Shown piece after piece: positions 45,631 through 54,792 of a stretch of DNA of 64,000 bases. The stretch is from Saprospiraceae bacterium (GTDB lineage: Bacteria; Bacteroidota; Bacteroidia; Chitinophagales; Saprospiraceae). Made by a program: the position numbers and the translations under genes. Location: NCBI GenBank assembly GCA_019638385.1, contig JAHBTW010000007.1, positions 186,001 through 250,000 of the forward strand, read 5' to 3'. Below the pieces are notes generated by a model that saw only the letters and a list, made by a program, of their open reading frames with translations, did not search any database and had not been told where the DNA came from. Each line of letters starts with the position of its first letter. Position 1 is the stretch's first letter.

Positions 45631-45664
45631 CCGGTAGAGACAACGCATGCGTTGTCTCTACCGG
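45631..45664. repeat. 34-bp perfect palindrome
   Basis: CCGGTAGAGACAACGCA is followed immediately by its exact reverse complement. It lies between kdsB and osmC and overlaps the last CGG codon and TAG stop of osmC. Similar GTAGAGAC-type palindromes are, as I recall, dispersed in many bacterial genomes. It could form a strong hairpin that ends osmC transcription or marks a REP-like element. Confidence 0.95.
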
Positions 45665-46074
45665 TGCATTTCAAATCCCCATGAAATTTTCGCCATTTTC
45701 TCCACCATGCGGGTCACGGAGCAGTATTTTTCCAATGACAGTTGAATGGCGCGTTCGGCTTTCGCCGGATCAACGGGGCCGAAGATATCGAAATGAACAT
45801 GAATGGCTTTGAACACCGCCGGAATGGCGCCCTCCTCCCGTTCGCCGGTCACGGTTATTTTAATGTCGCGCAGCTCCTGTCTCTTTTTTTTCAGAATCAG
45901 GATGACGTCAATGGCGCTACAGGAGCCGAGGGCAGAGAGTAGCATTTGCATAGGGCGCATGCCTTTGCCCGTACCGCCGATGTCCGCAGAAGCGTCCACT
46001 TCTACGGTATTACCGGAATCGTTCATTGCCTGGAGATGGAAATCGCCGTCTAAGCGGCTCAGTTCTATTTTCAT
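45658..46074 (-). CDS. OsmC/Ohr family protein
   Basis: A 138-residue member of the OsmC family, cysteine-based peroxidases that reduce organic hydroperoxides, although some members lack activity. The key segment GKGMRPMQMLLSALGSCSAIDVILILKKKRQEL holds one Cys; the second lies in SLEKYCSVTRMVEK. Both are at the usual places of the family. ATG 46074 (MKIELSRLDGDF) is used. A -7 element ends 16 bases upstream. The last codon and stop come from the 34-bp palindrome. Confidence 0.9.
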   Translation of the reverse strand: MKIELSRLDGDFHLQAMNDSGNTVEVDASADIGGTGKGMRPMQMLLSALGSCSAIDVILILKKKRQELRDIKITVTGEREEGAIPAVFKAIHVHFDIFGPVDPAKAERAIQLSLEKYCSVTRMVEKMAKISWGFEMHR

Positions 46075-46090
46075 AAAAAACAAGTTTTTG

Positions 46091-46098
46091 CAAAGATA
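46091..46098 (-). promoter_or_regulatory. -7 promoter element for osmC
   Basis: TATCTTTG on the minus strand lies 16 bases before ATG 46074 and next to the repeat at 46101-46164. Confidence 0.45.
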
Positions 46099-46100
46099 AT

Positions 46101-46164
46101 GGGCGGCAGGCAGTGGGCGGTAGGCAGTATGCGGTTCACTGCCTACCGACGTACCGCCTACCGA
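46101..46164. repeat. Short-period repeat forming a hairpin
   Basis: GGCAGG, GGGCGGTAGGCAGT units are followed by inverted copies; GGTAGGCAGT (46119-46128) pairs exactly with ACTGCCTACC (46138-46147). It codes the last ~8 residues and stop of the O-antigen-ligase-like gene and may be its terminator. Related units occur at 54719-54776 and 56488-56545. Confidence 0.85.
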
Positions 46165-47491
46165 GCAATGCTATCCAATCCATATTCTCTTGCGGCGGCG
46201 TGTTCGGCTCATCGAAATGCCGTAGTCCCATCAGTACAAAGAGCATGTAAAACGCTGTGCCCAATTGGGTTTCTAAGGTGTGTTCCACCATACACGAGCT
46301 GAGAATAAGCAGATGAAAAGCGGCGAAAAGCGGATCGCGCCAGGCGCGCCGATACAACAAGGGCCATATCATGGCCGCCATAAAAACCAACATGCCCAAT
46401 AGCCCGGTAGCCGCTCCGACGAGCAGAAATTGATTGTGCGGCATGAGCTGAAAACCGGCTATTTCCGGGTAGTGTTGTTGCAAATAAGCGTCCGTGGCGT
46501 CGCGTATATCGCCGATGCCGACCCCGGTAAAGGGGTGTTCGCGCATAAGCGCCGCCGCCGCTTGCAACGAACCGATGCGCCGCGCGTCGGAGAGGTCGCG
46601 GATTTGTTCCTGCTGTTCAAACATGCGCAGGGAGTACAGCGAATAGTTGATGCGGTTTTGAAACGAGGGTACATACCGATAGGCGACTACGCCGGCAACG
46701 ACAATGGAAGCGGTCAGCAATAGGGCGATCCACCATTTCCGATGCTCCACGATGAGGAGTATGGCGTAGTACAACAAGATGCCGTACAGTGCCAACAGCC
46801 CGCTGCGCACAGCGAGTATGTGCAAATAGAGTATGAGAAAGAACGTAAGCCCGATGAGCAATTTGCGCTCCAGACCCGGATATTTCCACACAAACCGCTC
46901 CCGCAGCAAATACCCGCCAATGGCCACGCACAAGGCCGCCATCAGGCTGAACCGGATGTGTTGCACCGGCGTAGGCAGCACCCGCCCTTCGCGGTAACCC
47001 GTTGTGATGGCGTCGTAGTCGAGGGCATAAAGCGACAGCGAATACAGGGCCGCCAGACTGATCCAAACAAAAAATACAGCCAACAGCCTTTGATACACAA
47101 CTTTGTCCATGCGCGGGATGGCCGGCAGCGTAAACGGCAGCAAAAGGAACGGCAATTTCATACGCAGCCGGTCAATGTACCAGCCGGTGTTCTCCGACCA
47201 CAAGCCGCTGACGGCATACACCAAAAAAATACAGGTGAGCGCTATCAGCGCCCGGTGTTGCAGGAAATGCCGGAAATTGTTTTTGAAATTCACATTCAGC
47301 ACCGCGTTGAGCGCCAGCCCGATCATGCCCATGCTCATCATGGCTTCCGACACGACCATGCCGATCATAATAAACAAGAGCGCTAATACCCCGATAAACT
47401 GATGATCAACAAAGGATGAAATGTGCGCCCACCAATTGCGGCGGCGCGGCGCGGTATCAGATTCGGACGGCGAGGCGGAGTGGTGTTGCAT
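46136..47491 (-). CDS. O-antigen ligase/polymerase family membrane protein (Wzy/WaaL-like)
   Basis: A 451-residue inner-membrane protein with about 10-12 hydrophobic segments. The large periplasmic loop late in the protein carries REHPFTGVGIGDIRDATDAYLQQHYPEIAGFQLMPHNQFLLVG, the typical PFTGVGxG and HNxFL pattern of O-antigen ligase and Wzy-like polymerases. It would join or polymerise surface glycan at the periplasmic face. Exact activity (ligase or polymerase) cannot be told. It follows cysQ by 6 bases. The last residues (RRYVGRQ) lie inside a repeat. Confidence 0.85.
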   Translation of the reverse strand: MQHHSASPSESDTAPRRRNWWAHISSFVDHQFIGVLALLFIMIGMVVSEAMMSMGMIGLALNAVLNVNFKNNFRHFLQHRALIALTCIFLVYAVSGLWSENTGWYIDRLRMKLPFLLLPFTLPAIPRMDKVVYQRLLAVFFVWISLAALYSLSLYALDYDAITTGYREGRVLPTPVQHIRFSLMAALCVAIGGYLLRERFVWKYPGLERKLLIGLTFFLILYLHILAVRSGLLALYGILLYYAILLIVEHRKWWIALLLTASIVVAGVVAYRYVPSFQNRINYSLYSLRMFEQQEQIRDLSDARRIGSLQAAAALMREHPFTGVGIGDIRDATDAYLQQHYPEIAGFQLMPHNQFLLVGAATGLLGMLVFMAAMIWPLLYRRAWRDPLFAAFHLLILSSCMVEHTLETQLGTAFYMLFVLMGLRHFDEPNTPPQENMDWIALLGRRYVGRQ

Positions 47492-47497
47492 GGCGTA

Positions 47498-48280
47498 CTA
47501 CGGCTGAAGATTTCCATAAGCAATAAAGAACGGATTGAGGGTGTCTTCCTTGTTGTAGCGCAACGGTTTTTGTGTTTGAAAATCGAGCACCCGACCGCCG
47601 GCTTCTTCCAAAATGACCTGCCCGGCAGCGGTATCCCATTCGCCGGTACGACCGGGGCGGGGATACACATCGGCCTGGCCGCGGGCCAGCAATCCGAATT
47701 TGAGCGCGCTGCCCTTGGGCACGAGCACGGGCGCTTCATACCGCCGAATGAAATCCTCTGTTTCTGTATTGAGATGAGAGCGGGAAATCAAAATCCGCAG
47801 GCCGGCATCTTGTTCCCGGAAAGGCGAGCAACGCAACTGCCGTTGGCCTTCGGGATGAGTCTCGTAAGCGCCCTGTCCTTTCGCCGCATAAAAACACTCC
47901 CCCGTCACCGGCGCATAAATCAATCCAAAAACAGCCTCCTGCCCTTGCACCGCAGCGATGTTGACCGTAAAATCGCCGTTGCGACGAATGAATTCTTTGG
48001 TGCCGTCAAGCGGGTCCACGATCCAGCAATACGGCCAGTGGCGGCGCTCCTCATAAGGCGGCAGTTCGCTTTCTTCAGAAATGACGGGCCATTGCGGATT
48101 CAGCGCCGTCAGTCCCTCACTTATGATCTTATCGGCCATGCGGTCGGCGAGGGTAATGGGCGTAAGATCGGCCTTTTGCTCTACGGCAAAATCGGCCGTA
48201 CCGCCATATACTTCCATGATGGCATCTCCAGCCTTGACGGCTATCTGCATCACTTCCAGACCAAGATAAGCAAAGTTCAT
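47498..48280 (-). CDS. cysQ: 3'(2'),5'-bisphosphate nucleotidase CysQ-like
   Basis: A 260-residue magnesium-dependent, lithium-sensitive phosphatase of the inositol monophosphatase superfamily. The metal-binding motif VISEESELPPYEERRHWPYCWIVDPLDGTKEFIRR (about residues 68-102) has EE, DPLDGT, and WDTAAGQVILEEAGG near the C-terminus. The DPLDGTKEF form points to CysQ, which removes PAP from sulfate assimilation, rather than SuhB. ATG 48280 (MNFAYLGL) is used; the longer start at 48301 overlaps the promoter. The O-antigen ligase gene follows after 6 bases. Confidence 0.92.
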   Translation of the reverse strand: MNFAYLGLEVMQIAVKAGDAIMEVYGGTADFAVEQKADLTPITLADRMADKIISEGLTALNPQWPVISEESELPPYEERRHWPYCWIVDPLDGTKEFIRRNGDFTVNIAAVQGQEAVFGLIYAPVTGECFYAAKGQGAYETHPEGQRQLRCSPFREQDAGLRILISRSHLNTETEDFIRRYEAPVLVPKGSALKFGLLARGQADVYPRPGRTGEWDTAAGQVILEEAGGRVLDFQTQKPLRYNKEDTLNPFFIAYGNLQP

Positions 48281-48298
48281 GGTTGTCAATTTGAGCGG

Positions 48299-48306
48299 CA
48301 AAGGTA
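48299..48306 (-). promoter_or_regulatory. -7 promoter element for cysQ
   Basis: TACCTTTG on the minus strand lies 18 bases before ATG 48280. Confidence 0.45.
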
Positions 48307-48359
48307 TGCAAGGCGCGGCGGTATCAAAAGGACAACGAACTTTGTTTCCCGCTTACTGA

Positions 48360-48387
48360 TTGCATTCCTGCAAAATACCTACTTTTG
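48360..48387 (+). promoter_or_regulatory. Promoter for the acyl-CoA dehydrogenase gene
   Basis: TTG (48360-48362), a 17-base spacer and TACTTTTG (48380-48387) form a -33/-7 promoter, 39 bases before ATG 48427. Confidence 0.6.
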
Positions 48388-48426
48388 CCCCGATTTTAAA
48401 GCTGACCAAATTCAACATTTAACAAC

Positions 48427-49644
48427 ATGCAAAATACCGACAACGGCATGGCTACTGCCAAAAAAGCAAAAGAAGACCGCTTTCAGGGACACGATTATTA
48501 CCTGATTGACGAATTGCTTCAGGAAGACCATCTCCTCGCCCGTGCCGCTGTGCGCGACTGGGTGAAACAAGAAGTAAGCCCTATCATCGAAGAATATTCC
48601 GACAAGGCCCAGTGCCCTACGCATCTGTTCAAGGGCCTGGCAGAAATCGGCGCTTTCGGCCCCAGCCTGCCCGCAGAATACGGCGGTGGCGGCATGGACG
48701 AAATCGCGTACGGCATCATCATGCAGGAACTGGAACGCGGCGACTCCGGCGTGCGCTCCATGGCCTCCGTACAGGGTTCTTTAGTGATGTTTCCAATTTA
48801 TAAATTCGGTTCCGAAGAACAGCGTCGCAAGTACCTGCCCAAACTCGGCAACGGCGACTTCATCGGCTGTTTCGGCCTCACCGAACCCGACCACGGCTCC
48901 AATCCCTCCGGCATGGTCACCCACATCAAAGACGACGGCGATGCCTACATTCTCAACGGCGCTAAGATGTGGATCACCAATTCTCCGCTGGCCGATGTAG
49001 CGGTGGTGTGGGCCAAAGACGAGGCCGGTATCATTCGCGGCCTCATTGTAGAAAAAGACATGAAAGGCTTCTCCGCTCCCGAAATCAAAGGCAAATGGTC
49101 GCTGCGCGCTTCCATCACCGGGGAGTTGGTGTTTGAAGATGTGCGCGTACCCAAGAGCAATGTGCTGCCCAACGTGCAGGGGCTGAAGGGGCCGCTCTCT
49201 TGCCTCTCGAAGGCCCGCTACGGCATCGCCTGGGGCGCCATCGGAGCGGCGTTGGATTGTTATGATTCCGCGCTGCGCTATTCGCTGGAGCGCTCGCAGT
49301 TCGGCAAACCCATCGGGCAGTTTCAACTCACACAGAAGAAACTGGCGGAGATGATCACCGAGATCACCAAAGCGCAACTCTTAGCCTGGCGGCTCGGCAC
49401 ATTGGCCAATCAGGGCAAAGCCACGCCGGCCCAAATCTCTATGGCCAAGCGCAACAACGTGATGATGGCCCTCGAAATCGCCCGCGAAGCCCGCCAAATA
49501 CATGGCGGCATGGGCATTACCAACGAGTACCCCATCATGCGCCACATGATGAATCTGGAAACCGTGCTCACTTACGAAGGCACCCACGACATCCACCTGC
49601 TCATCACCGGTATGGACGTAACGGGACTGAATGCCTTTGGGTGA
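48427..49644 (+). CDS. Acyl-CoA dehydrogenase, glutaryl-CoA dehydrogenase-like
   Basis: A 405-residue FAD-dependent dehydrogenase. It follows human glutaryl-CoA dehydrogenase closely: LERGDSGVRSMASVQGSLVMFPIYKFGSEEQRRKYLPKL, GCFGLTEPDHGSNPSGM, KMWITNSPLADVAVVWA, KARYGIAWGAIGAALDCYDSALRYSLERSQFGKPI, and the catalytic base Glu384 in LTYEGTHDIH. It would oxidise (and perhaps decarboxylate) glutaryl-CoA in lysine and tryptophan breakdown, passing electrons to ETF. It stands alone with its own promoter. The substrate is inferred from these family-specific stretches. Confidence 0.92.
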   Translation: MQNTDNGMATAKKAKEDRFQGHDYYLIDELLQEDHLLARAAVRDWVKQEVSPIIEEYSDKAQCPTHLFKGLAEIGAFGPSLPAEYGGGGMDEIAYGIIMQELERGDSGVRSMASVQGSLVMFPIYKFGSEEQRRKYLPKLGNGDFIGCFGLTEPDHGSNPSGMVTHIKDDGDAYILNGAKMWITNSPLADVAVVWAKDEAGIIRGLIVEKDMKGFSAPEIKGKWSLRASITGELVFEDVRVPKSNVLPNVQGLKGPLSCLSKARYGIAWGAIGAALDCYDSALRYSLERSQFGKPIGQFQLTQKKLAEMITEITKAQLLAWRLGTLANQGKATPAQISMAKRNNVMMALEIAREARQIHGGMGITNEYPIMRHMMNLETVLTYEGTHDIHLLITGMDVTGLNAFG

Positions 49645-49755
49645 TATACCTTCTCAGCGCCTGCGCTGCAACGATTAGACCAAAAACCTACCTTCCGTAA
49701 ACCAACACGGGGTGTGTTTTCGTTGTATGCCTGATTCAATAAATACTATCTGGAA

Positions 49756-50958
49756 ATGACTACACGTTTTTTCGCTCTTTTTGCTGCCCTTTTTGTTGCG
49801 CTACCGCTTGCCATCTCTCAGGAGGGCGTGATTTACCTTACCAATCCATCTTTTGAAGATATGCCGCAACACAGCCGCACGCCCATCGGCTGGACCGACT
49901 GCGGCCCGCCCATGGAATCGGCGCCGGACATTCAACCCGGCTTCTGGGGGGTGTCCAAAGCCGCGCAAAACGGCAATACCTACCTCGGATTGGTGGTGCG
50001 CGAGCGGGAAACCTGGGAGAGCGTAGCGCAGCGCATGAGCCGCCCCATGGAGAAGGATAAGTGTTACGAGTTCAGCTTGTTTTTGTGCCGGGCCGAATTT
50101 TATCTCAGCCCCTCCACGGTAGATAGCAAAGACTCCGCCAACTTCATCACGCCGGCTAAATTGCGCATCTACGGCGGCTTCGGCCCTTGCGACAAGCAGT
50201 ACCTGCTTGCCGAAACGAAGGAAATCATCAGCCACCGCTGGTTGGAGTATAAATTCAAACTCGAACCCATCGCCAATTACACCCACATCACCCTCGAAGC
50301 ATTTTACCGTACGCCGGTACTGTTTCCCTACAACGGCAATGTGTTGTTGGATAATCTCTCCGAAATCAAACCCATCCCCTGCGATAAACCGTTAGATGAT
50401 ACCCCCGTAGCTGAAGCGCCGCCGAAGACGCAAAACCCGCCGCCCGCTACGACCAAACCGGCCGTGACCCCGCCCAAACCGGCAGTGGCCGACACCCCGA
50501 AACCGACCAACCCGCCCGCCGGCTCGCCCGCTACTTCCAAGCCCAAACCCGTCGGCGCCGAGGTGTCTATTGCCGAACTGAGAAGCGCCGACCTCCGCGA
50601 AGGCCAAACCATCCGCATTGACCGGCTCTATTTCAAAACCGACAGCGCCGTGATTGCGCCTACTGCATACCCGGTTTTGGAAGACTTACATACCTTCATG
50701 ACCAAAAACCAGGATGTCGTCGTCGAGATAGGAGGACACACCAATAGTCTTCCGCCGCATGAATACTGCGATCGCCTCTCCGCAAGCCGCGCCAAAGCCG
50801 TGTATGATTATCTCATTCAAAAAGGAATTCCCGCTGCAAGACTGCAATACAAAGGCTACGGCAAACGCCAACCCGTTGACACCAATGCCACGGTAGAAGG
50901 ACGAAAGAACAATCAACGGGTGGAGGTGAAAATCCTGAAGCTGAATAACCGGGGCTGA
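49756..50958 (+). CDS. OmpA family protein with proline-rich linker
   Basis: A 400-residue exported protein. The signal peptide is MTTRFFALFAALFVALPLAISQ. An N-terminal jelly-roll-like carbohydrate-binding-style domain (ITNPSFEDMPQHSRTPIGWTDCGP ... LRIYGGFGPCDKQYLLAE, to residue ~210) is followed by a Pro/Thr/Lys linker (about 220-265) and an OmpA peptidoglycan-binding domain (about 275-395: IDRLYFKTDSAVIAP, VEIGGHTNSLPP, SASRAKAVYDYLIQKGI). It anchors to the cell wall and probably displays or binds material in the outer membrane. The uvrB stop is 5 bases beyond, on the other strand. Confidence 0.9.
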   Translation: MTTRFFALFAALFVALPLAISQEGVIYLTNPSFEDMPQHSRTPIGWTDCGPPMESAPDIQPGFWGVSKAAQNGNTYLGLVVRERETWESVAQRMSRPMEKDKCYEFSLFLCRAEFYLSPSTVDSKDSANFITPAKLRIYGGFGPCDKQYLLAETKEIISHRWLEYKFKLEPIANYTHITLEAFYRTPVLFPYNGNVLLDNLSEIKPIPCDKPLDDTPVAEAPPKTQNPPPATTKPAVTPPKPAVADTPKPTNPPAGSPATSKPKPVGAEVSIAELRSADLREGQTIRIDRLYFKTDSAVIAPTAYPVLEDLHTFMTKNQDVVVEIGGHTNSLPPHEYCDRLSASRAKAVYDYLIQKGIPAARLQYKGYGKRQPVDTNATVEGRKNNQRVEVKILKLNNRG

Positions 50959-50962
50959 CGAA

Positions 50963-52981
50963 CTAATTCTTCAGCCTCCCACGCAATTCAAACAACTCAT
51001 CTCTGTACAGCGCTGCCGAAATGAAGTCCAAGTCTTTGGCGGCTTGTTTCATTTTCTTTTCTGTTTCCAAAATAAGACTCTCAATCTGATCGCGGGTGAG
51101 GTAGGCCACCAAGGGGTCGGCGGCAATGCTCGGCGTCTCCGGCTCAATGTATGCTTTCGTTTGCCGTCCGCGCACATCGAGGATGGACCGTTGGTTCAAA
51201 ATATCTTCCCGGCTCTTGCTCACGGTGCGCGGCGTGATACCGTTGGCTTCGTTATAGGCCATTTGGATGCTGCGCCGGCGGTTGGTTTCATCAATGGTTC
51301 GCTGCATGGAATTGGTGACGCGGTCGGCATAAAAAATGACCAGACCGTTGACGTTGCGGGCGGCGCGGCCTGCGGTTTGGGTCAGCGAGCGGTCGTTGCG
51401 CAGAAAACCTTCTTTATCGGCATCGAGAATAGCGACTAAGGACACCTCCGGGAGGTCAAGCCCTTCGCGCAGGAGGTTGACGCCTACAAGCACATCGAAT
51501 TCGCCGAGGCGCAGGTCGCGCAGTATTTCCACCCGCTCCATCGTGTCCACCTCCGAGTGAATGTAGCGCACCTTGATGTCCAATTTGGTCAGGTATTTGG
51601 TCAGTTCCTCCGCCATGCGTTTGGTGAGGGTGGTGACCAAAATGCGCTCGCCCCGCTTGATGCGCTCATCGGCCTCCTCCAGCAGATCGTCCATTTGATT
51701 GATACTGGGCCGCACTTCGATGGGCGGATCGAGCAGCCCCGTGGGCCGGATGATCTGCTCCACAATGAGGCCGCCGGTTTGTTCGAGTTCATAATCGCCG
51801 GGGGTGGCGCTCACATAAATCACCTGATTGAGTTGTTCTTCAAATTCGGTGAAGTTCAGCGGCCGGTTGTCCATAGCGCTGGGCAGGCGAAACCCGAAAT
51901 TGACCAAATTGAGCTTGCGGGAGCGGTCGCCGCCGTACATACCCCGCACTTGCGGCAGGGTGACGTGGCTCTCGTCAATAATCATGAGGTAATCGTCGGG
52001 GAAGTAGTCGAGCAGGCAAAAAGGGCGGGTGCCTTCCCTGCGGCCGTCGAAGAAGCGGGAGTAGTTTTCCACGCCGCTGCAATAGCCGAGTTCTTTTATC
52101 ATTTCCAGATCGAAAGCCGTGCGCTCGCGGATACGTTTGGCTTCCAGATACTTGCGCTCGCTTTCAAAATATTTTTCCTGCGCGTATAGCTCGTCCTCTA
52201 TGCCCTGGATGATCTGGTGAATGCGTTCGCGCGGAGCAATGTAGAGGTTGGCGGGAAAGATAGCAGCGTTGTCCATGCCCTCAATGCGCTTGCCGCTTTC
52301 CACCTCAATGCGTTCGATGGTTTCAATTTCATCGCCGAAAAAAGTGATGCGGTAGCCGTAGTCCACATAAGGCAGGTTGATGTCCACGGTATCGCCGCGC
52401 ACCCGGAAGGTGGCTCTTTTAAAATCCGTTTCGGTGCGCGCATAAAGGCTGTCCACCAACTGATAGAGGAAGCTGTTGCGGGAAATGGTTTGTCCTTTAT
52501 GGATGCGGATGATACCGGTTTTGTAATCTTCGGGGTTGCCCATGCCGTAGATGCAGGACACGGAGGCCACGATGATGATGTCGCGCCGGCCGGAGAGCAG
52601 GGAGGAGGTGGCGCGCAGGCGCAGTTTGTCCACCTCTTCGTTGATTTGCAAATCCTTTTCAATAAAAGTATCGGTCACGGAAATGTATGCCTCCGGTTGG
52701 TAGTAGTCATAATAAGATACGAAGTACTCCACGGCGTTTTCGGGGAAGAAATCGCGAAACTCGCCGTAGAGTTGCGCCGTGAGGGTTTTGTTGTGCGTAA
52801 GCACCAAGGTAGGGCGGTTGAGTTGGGTAATGACGTTGGCCATTGTAAAGGTCTTGCCCGACCCGGTAACGCCGAGCAACACCTGCGCCCGATCACCGGC
52901 GACCACCCCGGCCGTGAGTTGCTCAATGGCCTGCGGTTGGTCGCCGGTGGGCGAAAAAGGAGAGATGAGTTTGAAATCCAT
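50963..52981 (-). CDS. uvrB: UvrABC system protein B
   Basis: The 672-residue helicase-like subunit of nucleotide excision repair, loaded on damage by UvrA and cut beside by UvrC. Walker A is GVTGSGKT (37-44), the beta-hairpin region has YYDYYQPEAYI, and DESHV and TLTKRMAEELTKYL belong to the helicase motifs. The C-terminal UVR motif for UvrC contact is present (LILETEKKMKQAAKDLDFISAALYRDEL). Length matches the family. It follows the serine hydrolase gene by 15 bases on the same strand. Confidence 0.97.
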   Translation of the reverse strand: MDFKLISPFSPTGDQPQAIEQLTAGVVAGDRAQVLLGVTGSGKTFTMANVITQLNRPTLVLTHNKTLTAQLYGEFRDFFPENAVEYFVSYYDYYQPEAYISVTDTFIEKDLQINEEVDKLRLRATSSLLSGRRDIIIVASVSCIYGMGNPEDYKTGIIRIHKGQTISRNSFLYQLVDSLYARTETDFKRATFRVRGDTVDINLPYVDYGYRITFFGDEIETIERIEVESGKRIEGMDNAAIFPANLYIAPRERIHQIIQGIEDELYAQEKYFESERKYLEAKRIRERTAFDLEMIKELGYCSGVENYSRFFDGRREGTRPFCLLDYFPDDYLMIIDESHVTLPQVRGMYGGDRSRKLNLVNFGFRLPSAMDNRPLNFTEFEEQLNQVIYVSATPGDYELEQTGGLIVEQIIRPTGLLDPPIEVRPSINQMDDLLEEADERIKRGERILVTTLTKRMAEELTKYLTKLDIKVRYIHSEVDTMERVEILRDLRLGEFDVLVGVNLLREGLDLPEVSLVAILDADKEGFLRNDRSLTQTAGRAARNVNGLVIFYADRVTNSMQRTIDETNRRRSIQMAYNEANGITPRTVSKSREDILNQRSILDVRGRQTKAYIEPETPSIAADPLVAYLTRDQIESLILETEKKMKQAAKDLDFISAALYRDELFELRGRLKN

Positions 52982-52996
52982 AAGGAGACAAAAATA

Positions 52997-54652
52997 CTAC
53001 TTCTTTTTCATGGCGGGTATTTGTTGGCCGCCCTGGTGCAGGATCAATTTTTCCACTTTGCCCCCGGCATCGCGCACAAACTCCACCTGCGCATCTACCA
53101 CTTTGAGAAAGAAAAAATCTTTGCGCTCTGCAAATATCGGGAACTTGGGTTGCCCCGTGGCCTGCGTCATCAATTGGCCGTCTTCCAGCATGAAGCGGAG
53201 GACGAAAGAAGACTGAATCGGATACTCGCCCACATATTCCTGCAAGACTTCCGGCGCTAGCGTTATTGCTGTGCGTTCCGTCGGTTTTTTGTCGGTTTTA
53301 TTCCACACCGTAGGGCCGGATTGGTCTTTTAAAATGACCGATTGTACCGCACCTTTTGCATCGCGGCGGAATTCCAACTGAGAAATGCTGTTCTCAAAAA
53401 AGAATTTGTCTTTGGCGTAGGGATGGATGGGCAACTTGCTCCTTCCGCCCCGCTGCGAGTACAATTGTCCGTTCTCGAGCGTGATCAGCCGCAGCTCGCC
53501 CTCGTCTTCCAGTTCGAAATTGCCCACATAAGCGGTCAGTTGTTCGGCGGGCATGTCTATTTTTTTCCACTCCAAAGGTTTGCCAATGGCCAAGGCGGCT
53601 ATTTTGCGGGCCGCGAGGTCGGGCGGGTTGCCGGTGCTGTTGGACAATACCGCCACGAACACTTTTTCTTCCGGCAGATAAAGTGACGCAGACAGGAAGC
53701 CGTTGATGCCGCCGCCGTGCTCAATGACCCGGCTGCCCTGTATCTCGCCGAGGCTCCAGCCGTAGCCGTAGGTGGTCATTTTTCCGTTGTTAAGTTTAAA
53801 AGGACTGTGTGCTTTGGCGAGGCTTTGCGGCTTCAGCACCTTGCCGGTCATCACGGCTTTGTACCAGGTGTAGAGGTCGTCCACGGTAGAGAGCAACGAG
53901 CCTGCGGCGTAGGGCAGGTCCATGCTGAGAAAATCGCTGTTTACATAGCCGTTATCATTTTTATCGTAGCCGGCAGCGCGGCCTTTCACGATGGGCTGAT
54001 TGTGACCGTAGTGCGAGTTTTTCATACCCAAAGGTTGGAAGAAAGTCTCTTCGATGTAGTCGCCGTAAGGCTTTCCGGATATTTTTTCGATGATGACGCC
54101 CAGGAGGAAATAGCCGGAATTGTTGTATTGCCATTTGTCGCCCGGCGCAAAGTCCATAGGCTGATCCTGAAAGAAGGAGAGAAACTCCGTTGGGGATTTG
54201 TCTATGCGGGTGGCGGCGCCGAATTCCGGCATGTCGGTGTAGCTTCTGATACCGGAGGTGTGCGTGAGCAGGTGCTCAACGGTGATGCGGCGGCCCTGTG
54301 TGGGATAGTCGGGAAGGTACTTCGTGATGTCGTCTTGTACGGAGAGTTTGCCTTCCTCCTCTAACCGGAGAATAGCAGCGGCGGTAAATTGTTTGGTAAT
54401 AGACCCGATACGAAAAACGTGGTCGGTTTTCATGGGCACCTCCAACTCAATGTTGGCCATGCCCACCGCCGTGCGGTACAGCACCTGATCGCCTTTGGCA
54501 ACGATGGCCGTGCAGCCCGGCCCGTCGCCGGGAAATGATTCTGAAATGATTTTGTCGAATTGAGCTTTGAGGTCCTGTGCGGATACCCCGGACGATAATG
54601 TAACGGCCAAGAGGGCCATAATGCAAAAACGGATTGCGAAAGTTGTCTTCAT
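52997..54652 (-). CDS. Exported beta-lactamase class C-like serine hydrolase
   Basis: A 551-residue protein. The signal peptide ends at SGVSAQ (residue about 26). The class C/esterase family motif SxxK is Ser84-Ile-Thr-Lys87 in RIGSITKQF, and the YxN motif is WQYNNSGYFLLG near residue 170. GGGINGFLS further on takes the place of KTG. After about residue 360, two repeated DUF-type domains (LTAYVGNFELEDEGELRLITLENGQLYSQ and LQEYVGEYPIQSSFVLRFMLEDGQLMTQ) form the C-terminal extension. Family members are peptidases, esterases or peptidoglycan-acting enzymes. The start is followed upstream by a repeat-filled gap. Confidence 0.92.
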   Translation of the reverse strand: MKTTFAIRFCIMALLAVTLSSGVSAQDLKAQFDKIISESFPGDGPGCTAIVAKGDQVLYRTAVGMANIELEVPMKTDHVFRIGSITKQFTAAAILRLEEEGKLSVQDDITKYLPDYPTQGRRITVEHLLTHTSGIRSYTDMPEFGAATRIDKSPTEFLSFFQDQPMDFAPGDKWQYNNSGYFLLGVIIEKISGKPYGDYIEETFFQPLGMKNSHYGHNQPIVKGRAAGYDKNDNGYVNSDFLSMDLPYAAGSLLSTVDDLYTWYKAVMTGKVLKPQSLAKAHSPFKLNNGKMTTYGYGWSLGEIQGSRVIEHGGGINGFLSASLYLPEEKVFVAVLSNSTGNPPDLAARKIAALAIGKPLEWKKIDMPAEQLTAYVGNFELEDEGELRLITLENGQLYSQRGGRSKLPIHPYAKDKFFFENSISQLEFRRDAKGAVQSVILKDQSGPTVWNKTDKKPTERTAITLAPEVLQEYVGEYPIQSSFVLRFMLEDGQLMTQATGQPKFPIFAERKDFFFLKVVDAQVEFVRDAGGKVEKLILHQGGQQIPAMKKK

Positions 54653-54718
54653 CGTTTACAGTTTTTTTGGGTGCAATGCTACGGGCGTACTGCGTGTAGC
54701 GCGAAATAAAACCGACGA

Positions 54719-54776
54719 AAGGCAGGCGGCAGGCGGTAGGCAGTAGGCAGTGGGCGGAAGACAGTGGGCAGTTTGC
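54719..54776. repeat. Short-period GGCAGT/GGCGG direct repeats
   Basis: Runs such as GGCAGGCGGCAGGCGGTAGG followed by GCAGTAGGCAGTGGGCGG match the units seen at 46101 and 56530. They lie upstream of the serine hydrolase gene and just outside the left inverted repeat of the element at 54793. Confidence 0.8.
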
Positions 54777-54792
54777 CTATTTGCCTTCCCCA

